From Hexactinellida sp. DTS-2022 (lineage: Eukaryota > Porifera > Hexactinellida), in assembly GCA_028753945.1 (NCBI GenBank), contig JAPNXP010000004.1:434001-498000 (forward strand): DNA of 64,000 nucleotides, given 5' to 3'. The position numbers were made by a program, and so were the translations under genes. The notes below the pieces were generated by a model. It was not told the DNA's origin. It saw only the letters and a program-made list of their open reading frames with translations, and searched no databases. This document shows, piece after piece, positions 40,280-51,149 of the stretch (positions are counted from its first letter, which is position 1; each line of letters begins with the position of its first letter).

Positions 40280-43200
40280 ATGTCAACTACAGTCAACCAA
40301 ACTATCCACCTGTCAGGCGACACAAACAGCGACCCTATCCCACTAACAAGTTCTAATGTGTCTGTTCACTGTTCGAACCAACCCACCACGCCCCCTCAGC
40401 TAGGCGGCAGTCTACAGATAAAGTCGGTCGCAAGCAACAGAGTGCAAGTACAAACACTCGCGAATCAACAATGGGACTTGAAACGCCTAACAGACAATCT
40501 TATTTGTGAAAATGATAATTTCTTCGCTTATATTCTTCATGGCAAGAATGGTTGCTTAGTAAGATTGATACACAAACAAAGCGAGCAGAGAGAACTTATA
40601 AAAACATTTACAAGCACGGTTGTTGACTTAGTATTCGTCCATACTGCATGTGATGTAATAGCTTGTCTCGAGTTATCTGGCAATATTACGGTTTGGTCGC
40701 TACAATACAAAGACCAAACACAAACAGATGGAGATTCAAACTTGTCTGCTTCAACTAAACCTGATTCTATCAGTATTGAATTAATGCTGAAAATAATACG
40801 CCCTCAACCCGAGCTTTATGTCTCATTACGTATCGTTTGGTGTAATATCCCATTCACTACCAAAGAGTCTACGGAATCTCTCAAAACAAACCATGGATAC
40901 TCGAATTATTTCTGTGTTACACTCAATGATAAATGCGAAGTATGGAATTTGGAAAAAGCTATTGAGATACAAAAAAATTTCGGAAAAGGCTTCATTTCTT
41001 CAGAAGACACTAACGCATGCGTTCCAATTGTAAACACGCATAATGGGAATATCCTCGATGTCGCATTCAGTCCGAACGAAGCGTATCTAGCCACCTGTGG
41101 AGAGGATGGCGCCGTAAAGTGCTGGTCGATTGAAAAAAACAAATGCGTACACAAACTTAATCCTCATGAAGGAAACGAGGTTTCACAATTGAAATTTTTA
41201 GACGATCTTACTTACTCAATTCAAAGCGAAACACATACGGATAGCTTTTGGAAATTCATTCTTACCTTGTCTCGTCCCAAATGTGAGATAAAACTTTGGT
41301 CTTGTTCAGATTGGGGTTGTCTACAATCAATTTCATTTCACTCCCCCACTGCTGCCCCACCTCTCCTTCGAATAACTACACACCTTTCTTCGCGGTTTCT
41401 CGCGCTTTACGACACACAAAAGCCACTTCTATACCTCATGGAGTTTTCACGCGAATCTTCACACTTTACCACATTAGGAGAATTCACGCTTGTACAACCA
41501 ATATTATCTCTAACAATATCTTCGCTAGAAACTATTCAGCCAACTCACGAACAAGATCCTCTGTCCCTATCGAACACAGGAGATAATCTCCCAGATAAAT
41601 ACACACAAATTGTACTGCATTCGGTGCACACTAAATCTCTACAGGAACTGAGTGTATGTTACTCGCAAACAGAATTATCAGAAGATATAAGTGTTAAGTT
41701 CTCGAGTCCCATTATGCATACGCTAGAAGAAATAGAGGCTTCCCCTACCATAAGCGATTCCACCGACAGACCGCTTTCTGATATAACAGATATAACAGCT
41801 GGGGCTACTGACCTCACGAAAGATGAATCTTTATCCACTGTAAGCGAGCCGATTGAGAAATTAGACGATACAGTAGATACAGTGGATACATTAGCTGACG
41901 ATGAGATTACAATACCACCCGGCCCTGGTTCTGGGATAGAGACTATTAATAAACTGAGGAGTATACTCAATCTCCCTACACCGGAATTTTCCGCTCGTTT
42001 ACAAACACCAGAGCCAATACCAATTGAAGAGGCGTTAAAAATTGCGAACGTAGGTGCTTATAATTATTTCGCAGATGATATTCAGAAAATTGAAAAACAA
42101 GTAGAAGAAGAAATAGCGAAAAGAAATGTACCATTAGAAGATTCAATGACGAATGATTTGTTAAACGATTCGTCTGAAGTTCCTATTCCGATTTCTGAAC
42201 ATTCAGTCTTAGAGCAAAGCGAAATAAATCAAACCGAACACAGTCTAACAAATATCAATCAAGAACTGATAGAACAACGTAAATCTAATTATGAAATGCG
42301 ACGCGAAATTTCACACCTATCTCAACAAATGAAGGTATTACTGCAACAGGAATCATACCTGCTACAAACCCAAGATCACCAAATGCGAACATTATCACAG
42401 TTGGTGTCTGCACAACAACACTTAACACATAGAGTGGAATTAAATTTGAAAGCAAACGAGGCAGAACGAATGGCAGAAAAACCTCGACAAGACAATCTTA
42501 TTTCAAATATAAACTCAAATCTAAATCACATTCTAACAACTCATATTAATAACCTCCTTACAAATGAAATAAACCAAATTGTCGCTAAAGTTATTTCCGA
42601 ATCATTGGATACATTCAAAAAGTCACTACCATCTCTACTTAAAGACATAATTACAGAACAAATGAAAATAATTCAATCGAGCTTAGAAGAATTCTTAATT
42701 CAGTTATTACAGCGACAAGATGTGATTGAGAAAGTTAGTACGCAGTTAACACAAGCCATGTCAGGTACAGTTAAAGAGTCACATAAAAAAGTGTTTTTAG
42801 AAACAGCTATACCTGCGTTTGAAAAATGTTGCAAGCAAATGTTCCAACAAATGAATGACACGATTGTACGCGCTTCCCAGGAATACACCAGGGATATGCA
42901 ACAATGTGTACAAGTTATACGAGACCAAACAGAGACGGTTGTTGCTGAAAAAAAAGAAGAAAATCCTATTAGCCTAGGCAATGAAGATGTTCTACTAAAG
43001 TGTGAGCATATTGCTAATAGTATGGAACAGCTACCAACACTGGTGTGCAATGAAATACAGAGGGTTTTACACAATGAATTAGCTTCATGGTCTCAATCTC
43101 TACCTTCAACTGGGAATCATCAAGTTTCAATCGATCAGATTAAAACTGGGATCGACAAAAGTTTGGGAGAAGGTCATATTGCGCAAGCTTTCGATTTGGC

Positions 43201-43552
43201 TTTAAACGCGAATAATCTCGAAGCTGTTGAGTATATTTGTGGACAGATACAACCAGGCGAAGTTTTAGAATCAGACCCACCGATACTAAGCCAAGCGCTC
43301 CTACTATCACTAATACAACAACTCTCTTTTGACCTCTCATCCAACCTACAAATAAAACTACGCTATTTGATAGACGCTATTCACTCTATAGATCCTACAC
43401 ACGAGCATGCTGGACAAGTATTACGCGATCTCTTACAAACTCTAACACAAACTTCAAACCAACTGGGATCAGCTGAGCCAAACAGTGTACATCTGTCTAA
43501 AGTTAATTGGCTGTTGAAATATGTGAAAAAGACAGTTGATAGTTTGGATTGA
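40280..43552 (+). CDS. EDC4: Enhancer of mRNA-decapping protein 4 (EDC4/Ge-1), intronless
   Basis: A single open frame of 1090 codons. The N-terminal 430 residues carry a WD40-type beta-propeller, best seen as HNGNILDVAFSPNEAYLATC with GEDGAVKCWSI (about residues 253-286). A Ser/Thr- and Asp-rich linker (about 430-640) follows, then helical coiled-coil sequence (about 650-960, with a QQMKVLLQQESYLLQTQ region). The C-terminal helical domain includes LGEGHIAQAFDLALNANNLE and ILSQALLLSLIQQLSFDLSS, which match the conserved EDC4 C-terminus. EDC4 scaffolds DCP2-DCP1 in cytoplasmic P-bodies and stimulates decapping. The protein is shorter than human EDC4 (about 1400 residues), mainly in the linker. 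The lack of introns is unusual for this family. Confidence 0.92.
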   Translation: MSTTVNQTIHLSGDTNSDPIPLTSSNVSVHCSNQPTTPPQLGGSLQIKSVASNRVQVQTLANQQWDLKRLTDNLICENDNFFAYILHGKNGCLVRLIHKQSEQRELIKTFTSTVVDLVFVHTACDVIACLELSGNITVWSLQYKDQTQTDGDSNLSASTKPDSISIELMLKIIRPQPELYVSLRIVWCNIPFTTKESTESLKTNHGYSNYFCVTLNDKCEVWNLEKAIEIQKNFGKGFISSEDTNACVPIVNTHNGNILDVAFSPNEAYLATCGEDGAVKCWSIEKNKCVHKLNPHEGNEVSQLKFLDDLTYSIQSETHTDSFWKFILTLSRPKCEIKLWSCSDWGCLQSISFHSPTAAPPLLRITTHLSSRFLALYDTQKPLLYLMEFSRESSHFTTLGEFTLVQPILSLTISSLETIQPTHEQDPLSLSNTGDNLPDKYTQIVLHSVHTKSLQELSVCYSQTELSEDISVKFSSPIMHTLEEIEASPTISDSTDRPLSDITDITAGATDLTKDESLSTVSEPIEKLDDTVDTVDTLADDEITIPPGPGSGIETINKLRSILNLPTPEFSARLQTPEPIPIEEALKIANVGAYNYFADDIQKIEKQVEEEIAKRNVPLEDSMTNDLLNDSSEVPIPISEHSVLEQSEINQTEHSLTNINQELIEQRKSNYEMRREISHLSQQMKVLLQQESYLLQTQDHQMRTLSQLVSAQQHLTHRVELNLKANEAERMAEKPRQDNLISNINSNLNHILTTHINNLLTNEINQIVAKVISESLDTFKKSLPSLLKDIITEQMKIIQSSLEEFLIQLLQRQDVIEKVSTQLTQAMSGTVKESHKKVFLETAIPAFEKCCKQMFQQMNDTIVRASQEYTRDMQQCVQVIRDQTETVVAEKKEENPISLGNEDVLLKCEHIANSMEQLPTLVCNEIQRVLHNELASWSQSLPSTGNHQVSIDQIKTGIDKSLGEGHIAQAFDLALNANNLEAVEYICGQIQPGEVLESDPPILSQALLLSLIQQLSFDLSSNLQIKLRYLIDAIHSIDPTHEHAGQVLRDLLQTLTQTSNQLGSAEPNSVHLSKVNWLLKYVKKTVDSLD

Positions 43553-43587
43553 AAACTACACTTGGTACAAGTAATATTCGTTTTATA

Positions 43588-43593
43588 AATAAA
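43588..43593 (+). promoter_or_regulatory. Polyadenylation signal AATAAA after EDC4
   Basis: AATAAA lies 36 bases after the EDC4 stop codon at 43550-43552, a usual place for a short 3' untranslated region. TTTTGTTGTTGTTTGTG-like sequence follows within 70 bases and could be the downstream element. Confidence 0.5.
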
Positions 43594-43599
43594 ATAGTT

Positions 43600-45924
43600 A
43601 TTTTCGCTTTGGACTGATAACATCATTATGAAGTACTTTTGTTGTTGTTTGTGTTTATGATGTATCACCTTTGTGTTTATTATTGTCTATTTTTGTACTA
43701 ATTTTTGTTATTTGTTATTGTATCGAGTTATTTAATCATATACGTAGTGTATTTGACAAAGCCACTTATATACGTATCACAATATCCATAATTTCCAAGA
43801 TTTTGTAGCAAACTACAATTTTGCAAGAAGTCCACTAATGAGAAGTATTTTATTTACTATTGGACCATGAATAGGTATTATGATTAATTTGATATTAACG
43901 TTATCAATAGTCCAGCGATATCTTGTGATGATTACGTACCAGTAACGGAGTTCCATACGAACATTGTGTTTTGGAAAATACTTTCTAACCGTGACCGTTT
44001 TCTCTGCTGTTGACAGCCTTAATTTTCTTATACTTGAATTGAGTATTTCTGCCAAAAAAATTATATACAGTGGAACTCGCTTAGTACGTACTCTCGGATA
44101 ATACTTAATTTTCTCTATTTTCCGACTTTCTTCTATTCTGACCCATTATAAATGATTCGGTAATACGTACCAATTTCTATTCCCAAGTAAATAAAATGTC
44201 TTTATTTTAATTCGGTTAGTACGGGCTCTATAAAACTATGAGCAGAACTCAGTTAGTATGTATTTGATTTATGTAGGTGACAACTAAAATACAGTACTTT
44301 TATCTTATCGTTAAGTATGTTCAACCTGTGGATTATGCATACGGATAAAGACGTAGTAAGTACTTTTCTTGTTTCCCAAGTTGGTGCGTCTTAACAGAGT
44401 TCTACTCAGTAGTGTAATTTAAGTTTGAATGACGTACTATTAAAAATTATCCAAATATATATGAATCAGTCAAAATCAAAGCTATTTAATTGCGACCATA
44501 ATATTCTGACTAGGGAAATCAGTTAGTATAAATACACTTAGATAGCAATTAGATTTTATGAGCCATCAGCTACCAATCAGCTCGCACCTACTATTTGGCA
44601 GTAATAATGTAGGTGAACAATAATTGTATTACACAAACTGCCCCGTTGTAAGAGAGGCCATTTTCGTTGTAGTATTTGGTTGGTACCGACCTTATATAAC
44701 TGAATTATGTCTGTCTAACTGTCGCATTGAGTAAGCATGTTTGTAATGAGCAGATTTCCACTCAAACTCGGCTGGCTTACTAGTACAAAGGTTGTAACTG
44801 TTTTGTTACATGCACCTTTGCGTACTGATTAGTATCCATGAGTAGAATGTGAGATTAGAGTTCATTGAGCTGGTAGCTGAATTCGATACTCATACTTTTT
44901 GCCATTTTGTGTAAATCGTATTGAACTGAACTACTGTAAACCTCGTTAGTACAAACGCTATTTCAGTCCCCTTCTAAACCTTTTCAATAAAAATGATATT
45001 AATTAATAATTTAATACGAGTTCCGGATAAGGCGAATGCATTTTGACGGTCCCCTGGATCACCCTGGAAAACTATCCAAGTAAACTCCGTTTTATATACA
45101 TAGGGTCTTCTTAATGAATGAGACTCCTGAAATTATCATAGCCTCCCCCCCCCCCCCCCCTATCACTTTCTGGTACAAGCCTGGGTTCTACTGTAGTTAT
45201 TTTTAAAGTGATTAATCAAATTAATAAATGAAAATGCCTCTCCAGTGTTGACTTAATTTCCCCAAACTCCCAAGTATATCTACGTACCTAAAATACGTAC
45301 AGTATTATTTATTGACTCAGAAGCTACTTACGTACATTTCTCAATACAAAACAGATCCAAGTCCCGATAGAATTGTTTGTTCCACTTGAGTTAAATATAA
45401 AGCCATTCGGGCGGAAAAAGAGTTAAATGTAGAATACTTTCATTATTTCGAAATAGTACTTTTAAAGAGTATACGAGTAGTATACTGTCGTTAGTTCGAA
45501 TTGATTTTAGACACTGTAATTAGTTGGAATTCTACAAGTTATTAAATATTAATAGGTCGAGAGATTATTCTTTATCAATTGAATAATATGCCTATTTCCT
45601 AAATTAAATATCTTAAAATTGCTTCGAACCAATAATAAACTAATGACAGTTCAACAAATTCGAACTAATGCAGCGCCCTCCCCTAGATATGTCCCAATGT
45701 ATCTATTAAGCGGAGTCGACTGTATTTCTGTATTTGTAATCTATTAATTTAGATTAAATTTGATATCAACTCTTCACAGAGTATAACAGCTAATCTAGGG
45801 GGATAGTCACTCAATAATTCAACAACAAAATTACAACAGTTCATATAGTAACTGTGTATACTAGTGAACAATAAATATACGCACAAATTAATAAATAGTA
45901 GTGAATGCACAAGCTTACTGAAGA
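43600..45924. other. Intergenic region between EDC4 and the NLR gene
   Basis: No supported gene. Contents: a MITE with GGAACTCGCTTAGTACGTAC at 44070 and AACAGAGTTCTACTCAGT near 44405; a CCTCGTTAGTACGAAC-type copy near 44935-45060; a 14-base C run at about 45148-45161; a MITE with GTCGTTAGTTCGAATT near 45490 and ACAAATTCGAACTAATGCAG near 45670; and a 3' fragment of the CTCCGCTTAATAGAG family at 45695-45725. Confidence 0.5.
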
Positions 45925-47538
45925 TTACAATTTCTTCCCGTAAAAATTAGATTTCGTTGAGAACTTGTAAATTAATTCTGCCAAAAAATCAGTAATTGCA
46001 TCACACTCCACCGAATATTCTTCAGCCGTTTGTTTCAGTATCTCTACTTGAGTAGGATCTGGATATGATAACTTATTCCTTGAAACACTCAGCTTCTTTA
46101 ACTGAGGTAATGTAGGAATGAGATGAATGAAATGCACACAAGAAGTTGAGTCGAGTACACAACAACTCATTTCTATATCCTTAATAACAGGACTATAAGC
46201 TAAGCCATCACACAGTGTATACACTTCTGATGATGACAATGGGATATCAAAGAGGTGTAATCTGATTAATGACTGTAGATAATCGACAGATGTATTCCTG
46301 GACATAACATCATTATTAACAATTGATAAAATGAGAGCGTCCCTGATCTCTAGCTCTATTAGCTTATTACAATGCTGTATAGGGGCTAGTATACTATCCC
46401 AGCTGTTAATTCCTATAGTGGATAAACGGCTTAACTTTATTCCTCTCAGAGTACTGTTCCTATTGATTAGGTGTATGAGAATATCTCCATAGGATTCATG
46501 ATGAAGTATTTTACCAGTTGGCTGTATAGCTAGATATGTTAGGTTACAGAGGGACTGTAGCTGAGGTAGACATGAGTAGGGATCTGGTATCTCCAGATGT
46601 ATCTCTTGTAGCGAAGAGTGGAGTGAAAGTATGAACGGGGATATATCAAATGATGAATCCAATAAAAACAATCCGATACTAGGTTTATAGCGTGTTAGTA
46701 ATTCGGAGACTGACCAGTCAGGTCGACTATCATAATAATAACAAAAGTAGTCAATGGAAGAGAAATTACTAATCAGATTTGTAGTACATACCTTAGATAG
46801 TTCGGTATAGAGTATACTCAGAGACCCAGTGAATTGATTGGCTTGAGGAGGGAATAGGATATCTGAATACTTAGTGAGATGACACTTATTTAGTCCAATA
46901 CTAATCTTAATATGAGCTGGCATAATAGAGGAGATAATGCTGGTATAAGATAGGATTGTAGAAGCGTCTTTGGTTTGAAATGTTAAAGCAAGATAGTTGA
47001 GACTGCATTGGTCTATTCGTGATATGAGAGAATGGAACTGCTCAGTGGAGATATAATCCACATCAATGAATATTATCTGAATATGTGGCAGGTGTGGCAA
47101 TGATAGTAGGAATGTGTACCACTCATTTGGAGAGACAGCTGATACAAAGTAGAAGTGCAAGGGTTCAGGTAGGATATGCTTAACATGGTTAAGTAGCGAG
47201 GGAACTGGTTTTGATTCGAAAATTGTAGGAATCAACTCAAGCAATGCGGATGAAAATTCTAACCAATTTGATAAATGTAGAAATTTATTTGAACTTTTGT
47301 AGAACTCAAATTGGAGCTCATAACCCAGTTGATAAAACATAGGAATGTCTTTGACCGTATAAGGAATTAGTTTCTTGCAGAGGATTGATTGCATAGCTAT
47401 AGATCTGTCGCACAGGATGCCACACACGAATCGAATTACCATTCTAAACATGACAAATAACTCATTAGAGGATACGAGGTAGCGAATGATCAAACATTGC
47501 TGAGTCCATTTCTGGTAACTAAGCCAGAGTGCGGACAT
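45925..47538 (-). CDS. NLR, C-terminal part (helical end of NACHT module and LRR-like repeats)
   Basis: This frame continues the upstream NACHT frame codon for codon, with only TAA and TTC between the last Gln of the upstream frame and this ATG. It starts MSALWLSYQKW, the normal continuation of the LTxQEF segment that closes the NACHT-associated winged-helix/superhelical region of NLRs. Residues about 120-537 contain LRR-like repeats with leucine spacing, for example LTYLAIQPTG, LRGIKLSRLS, LIELEIRDA, LIRLHLFDIPL and LKKLSVSRNKL. The ATG at the start is probably an internal methionine of the ancestral gene. It might be translated only by readthrough or not at all. Confidence 0.75.
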   Translation of the reverse strand: MSALWLSYQKWTQQCLIIRYLVSSNELFVMFRMVIRFVCGILCDRSIAMQSILCKKLIPYTVKDIPMFYQLGYELQFEFYKSSNKFLHLSNWLEFSSALLELIPTIFESKPVPSLLNHVKHILPEPLHFYFVSAVSPNEWYTFLLSLPHLPHIQIIFIDVDYISTEQFHSLISRIDQCSLNYLALTFQTKDASTILSYTSIISSIMPAHIKISIGLNKCHLTKYSDILFPPQANQFTGSLSILYTELSKVCTTNLISNFSSIDYFCYYYDSRPDWSVSELLTRYKPSIGLFLLDSSFDISPFILSLHSSLQEIHLEIPDPYSCLPQLQSLCNLTYLAIQPTGKILHHESYGDILIHLINRNSTLRGIKLSRLSTIGINSWDSILAPIQHCNKLIELEIRDALILSIVNNDVMSRNTSVDYLQSLIRLHLFDIPLSSSEVYTLCDGLAYSPVIKDIEMSCCVLDSTSCVHFIHLIPTLPQLKKLSVSRNKLSYPDPTQVEILKQTAEEYSVECDAITDFLAELIYKFSTKSNFYGKKL

Positions 47539-47541
47539 GAA

Positions 47542-49416
47542 TTATTGCAGTGTTAAGTGTGCGTATACCCACACCTTAACTCGACCCACAAACTTAAGCA
47601 CCACGAAGTGCTCTTGCATTAATCCCAGTCTCTCACACTGGTATTGCTTTTCTCCCAAACACAGAGTGACATCGTCCTTACAGACGAGCTCTCTGTCATA
47701 TATTCCCTTATAGGCTTCCTGCCCAATGGCACTGATGGATTCTTTTATTTCTGGGGCGAAGTCACTGATGCGGGACACTTTAATGTACCTCTTTAGTCCC
47801 ATTCTGTGCAGCTGTCTCCTCACCATATAGGTTATGAGCTCTTGATACACGTCTGTTACTGTCTGGGCTAGTATATCTTCTGTGTCGTTGAATAGAGCAG
47901 TGAACAGACTTGCATTAACAGGTACCAGGGCCAGGAGGTTCAGCTCTTCGTGTCTCTGGAATAACTTTTGTGTTTCTTCCAGTTTGGATTCAGTTGTCAT
48001 TCTCTTTGTGAAGTATGCATCTCGGTTCTCTGGCGAGAATCCTAGGACCTGATAATGTTTGTTAATTTTCATTTCATTCCCGAATTGTGTGAATACGTTT
48101 GACCAAGCCCCTGGTCTGCTGGTGAGTAGGATTGTAGCGCTAGGAAGAATTCTCTTTTGAAGGAGGAGGTAAAGTAGTGTGGTATCAAATGGGACAGTCT
48201 TAATAAACTCGTCGAGTCCGTCTATGATCAAGAGGAGACTCTCCCCTCCTGTCCTCATTAGGTATCTTGTCAGGGACTCTGCCCATCCCACGCCGAGTGG
48301 CAGACTGATGCGCAGCCATCTGCGTATGTATTTGTTGATCTCTTTGTCTTCCTGTCTGGCCACCTCTATCTCATGCCATTCTGTGTCTCTGCAGGGAATG
48401 CACAGGAGATACTGGAAGTTCTCTATATCATCCATCCCGTAGTTGTACCCTGCGTATTTGCAAAGGAAGGTCTTGCCGCAACCTGGATTCCCTATTAGCG
48501 TCCATACTTCTGGTTCCTCAGTTCTACAATAGGTAAGATGAGATTCAAAGTCAACTATCCCAGATTCTCCTTCACATACATTCTTTTGTGTATCTTTAGA
48601 CACTTCCGTTTCATACCTCCATTGTTCTTTGTTCATTTTTCTCAGGAATTCTATCTCATTAACGGTGGTCTCTTCTTCTGGTTTAATTCTACCAGTTTCT
48701 TGCGTTATGACAGTGAGTGGAGTATACACGGATTCCAATGCAACCATTTCTCTGTCCAGTATAACGCTAACTTCTTTGTGCTGCAATAGCATATACTCCC
48801 TCAGTTTCCTCATCCATTGGGGATGGTTATCTTCCTCTTCGTATTCTATCTCTGACAAGAGTTTTGTTTTAAATTCCTCTTCGCTTAAACCTTCGAATAC
48901 GGATGCATAGTTTTGGATTTTCGGTACCAAATCGTCTCTTTCTATTTCTGTCATGACGTCACACAACACAGATAGATCTTTAGTGACTATTCCTTCTTGG
49001 ATGCAGCAATTCAGTATCTCTTCTGTGTTTTGGCTCTTTGTAATATCATATGCGATTGTTCTCCAGTCATTCACTGCAATATCTCGTAACAGAGTTATGA
49101 ACGTGTGCGCTGTCTTCTTTTCTGTTGCGACCTGCTGTGTGGCTGATGCGTTTAGCCAAGGTATCTTCTTGGCTAGAGATAACAATTCTCTGTTGTTTAT
49201 CTGTTCGAGTACTCGCATGAACTCTTTGGGGTTAAATTCCTCCCAATCTTTCAACTGATGAATCAATTCAATGCCTGGTTCGTTGCTTGCTTTCACTGTT
49301 TCGATTATTCGAGTTGGAATCGGAAGCAAAACTTGGATTTTCTCGATGTCGTTACGGGTTAATTCTTTCGATAATTGCTTCATAGCGGCCCTTACTCCTT
49401 TCACGTACTTGGCCAT
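47542..49416 (-). CDS. NLR, N-terminal part: tandem DED-like domains plus NACHT NTPase
   Basis: Intronless, 624 residues. Two helical death-fold-like units occupy about 1-95 and 100-190. Each ends in a similar motif (LEQINNRELLSLAKKI; MTEIERDDLVPKIQNY), which fits death-effector domains. The NACHT domain has Walker A GNPGCGKT at 309-316, Walker B LLLIIDGLDEF at 394-404 and sensor ILLTSRPGAW. It stops at a TAA immediately after AHLTLQ, where the family has Glu-Phe. NLRs detect microbial or damage cues in the cytosol, and DEDs typically recruit caspase-8/FADD-type partners. Without LRRs the product might be constitutively active, dominant-negative or unstable. Confidence 0.88.
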   Translation of the reverse strand: MAKYVKGVRAAMKQLSKELTRNDIEKIQVLLPIPTRIIETVKASNEPGIELIHQLKDWEEFNPKEFMRVLEQINNRELLSLAKKIPWLNASATQQVATEKKTAHTFITLLRDIAVNDWRTIAYDITKSQNTEEILNCCIQEGIVTKDLSVLCDVMTEIERDDLVPKIQNYASVFEGLSEEEFKTKLLSEIEYEEEDNHPQWMRKLREYMLLQHKEVSVILDREMVALESVYTPLTVITQETGRIKPEEETTVNEIEFLRKMNKEQWRYETEVSKDTQKNVCEGESGIVDFESHLTYCRTEEPEVWTLIGNPGCGKTFLCKYAGYNYGMDDIENFQYLLCIPCRDTEWHEIEVARQEDKEINKYIRRWLRISLPLGVGWAESLTRYLMRTGGESLLLIIDGLDEFIKTVPFDTTLLYLLLQKRILPSATILLTSRPGAWSNVFTQFGNEMKINKHYQVLGFSPENRDAYFTKRMTTESKLEETQKLFQRHEELNLLALVPVNASLFTALFNDTEDILAQTVTDVYQELITYMVRRQLHRMGLKRYIKVSRISDFAPEIKESISAIGQEAYKGIYDRELVCKDDVTLCLGEKQYQCERLGLMQEHFVVLKFVGRVKVWVYAHLTLQ

Positions 49417-50362
49417 CTCAGTCTATATAAACTGAACAGTAACACTACCCATATGCGCTGTGGGTATCGACTGTATACAGCCGATACACTCACAACCGCA
49501 CCATTTAATATCCTATTTGATATATTTGTGCATTGAATATCAGCAAATTTGAACTCATAAATTGCTCTAGGATCTCGGTAATTTCGTATCTGACTACTCA
49601 ATCGCAACGAATTAGCTGAGTTAATTATTCAATTATTTTTGCTTTTAGTATTTTATTGACCAATTATACTATAGGCAGGTCTGCTTATTGTGAACATTTT
49701 TGCGGAGGCTTAATTAATATGTATGTACTATCCCTATGGTCCTAATTTATAACATACATCGGGTTTGTATCATGTTGAGTTCGTTTATTGTGAAGTCTAT
49801 TATGAAAACAATTTTAGTCCCTTGTATGTTCATAATAAAAGAACCAAACTATGTTTATATTTAATATCACCCGGACACATTAAGAAACAAGCAAACACAA
49901 CATTTGTGTTTTTAAACTTCATTGGATTGACTTCATACTAAGCGAACTCAACTAAATAATTAGTAAACGCTATGTAAGTTGTTAAATTGGGATCATAAGG
50001 CTTGTCCTTAATTAAAAGATTTTAATAATGTGCAGATAAGTAGACCTGACTTCGTTGATGTATTTTTTCTTTGAATTGAATGGGGAAATAGGAATTATCT
50101 TCTGAAGCCAACTTTCACTCAACAAATAAAATTGAAGAACCGAAACCAATGTCTAGCCCCCATGACCAAAGATTGGAGTGACCCCAATAGTTTTATAATT
50201 ATTTTTTAAGCTGTAAATTAAATTTTGATTTTAATCAACTACCCTGAAATTTGTAGAACTTGTGCTGGGATTTAAATCACATGTGAATTCCCACACATTC
50301 CTATGGAACTTTACGGTTTTCCTTGGATATTTTATATTAGTAAACACGATTTTAATAGCGAG
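49417..50362. other. Spacer between the NLR gene and the LTR element
   Basis: It contains the upstream region of the NLR gene (a TATATAA-like stretch near 49426-49434 on the plus strand) and a diverged MITE of the CAGGTCTGCTTA family (49675-50055) with repeated TGTGAAC motifs. No coding region was recognised. Confidence 0.5.
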
Positions 50363-50625
50363 TGTTAGTAAATAAACGAGATTAGCAGCGTATAATGCTG
50401 CTGTTCAATAGCAACTAATTAGTCCACTATAGACTTACAATTAACTTACCACTACTTCAATATCTAATCGTCATTATCCAAGAATGATTGTCTATACGTA
50501 TATGACCGATAATAAATCTACATAATTATCAAACGTACTACTTGGGCACAACACAATACTAACGATTTTATGACTGTTTCATTGATGAAAATCTTAAATC
50601 CAATTTAATCCATGGCATATACGCT

Positions 50626-50829
50626 ATGCGGCCAGTGACATCGAATGATATGCTCGGACCGCCATATGTTACGGAATTCAACGACTATAAAAAAGCAGCA
50701 CGCAAAGTATATTTGGTAGTTGACCTTATAGTACTATTAGTACTACTTTGGCTACGAAAGCAACACAATCCAATAGGAGAGTTCAAAAAAGAGCAATTAA
50801 AGGATCTGGCGAAAATATTCGAACGCTAG
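50626..50829 (+). CDS. Small ORF with one predicted membrane segment, inside the LTR element
   Basis: 67 codons starting 66 bases after the left LTR. Residues about 28-43 (VYLVVDLIVLLVLLWL) are hydrophobic enough for one membrane helix, followed by a basic tail. I do not recognise the family. It could be a remnant of the element's first reading frame. Whether it is translated is unknown. Confidence 0.25.
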   Translation: MRPVTSNDMLGPPYVTEFNDYKKAARKVYLVVDLIVLLVLLWLRKQHNPIGEFKKEQLKDLAKIFER

Positions 50830-51035
50830 CAGGTATTGGAAGTCGGATATGAAAGCAGAAGACGTTACAACTGCCAACACTTAACAATATCTAATGGTCT
50901 GCTTTTATAAGTGAAAGGAAGATTTTGGTAACAGAAGTTATGAGAAACCTACCATAATGCACAACAAGCACACCATGGAACTAAACGTACAACGTTTATC
51001 GGGAAGGAACTTCACATGCTGGGCTTCATTTAGGG

Positions 51036-51149
51036 CAGCGTTTCTCAACAGGGGCCCTCGGCCCCCCTGGGGGGCCGCGAGGCCTTCGCCACGAGGCTTT
51101 TTATTGAAGGGTAGGGGGGCCACGGACCATTAAAGGTTGAGAACCACTG
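51036..51149. mobile_element. hAT-type MITE, 114 bp
   Basis: The ends are CAGCGTTTCTCAAC and GTTGAGAACCACTG. A perfect 8-bp target duplication ATTTAGGG lies at 51028-51035 and 51150-51157. The interior is GC-rich with a GGGGGGCC block. The ends resemble the widespread Charlie-like CAGTGGTTCTCAAC terminus and the element at 3326-3427. Confidence 0.88.

Noticed and set aside
41296-41586. Alternative frames inside the EDC4 gene, on both strands
   Set aside because: The main frame is continuous for 1090 codons with recognisable EDC4 domains. The others are shadows.
45148-45161. Run of 14 C residues as a regulatory element
   Set aside because: No supporting context. It is more likely a slippage tract or a sequencing-length artefact.
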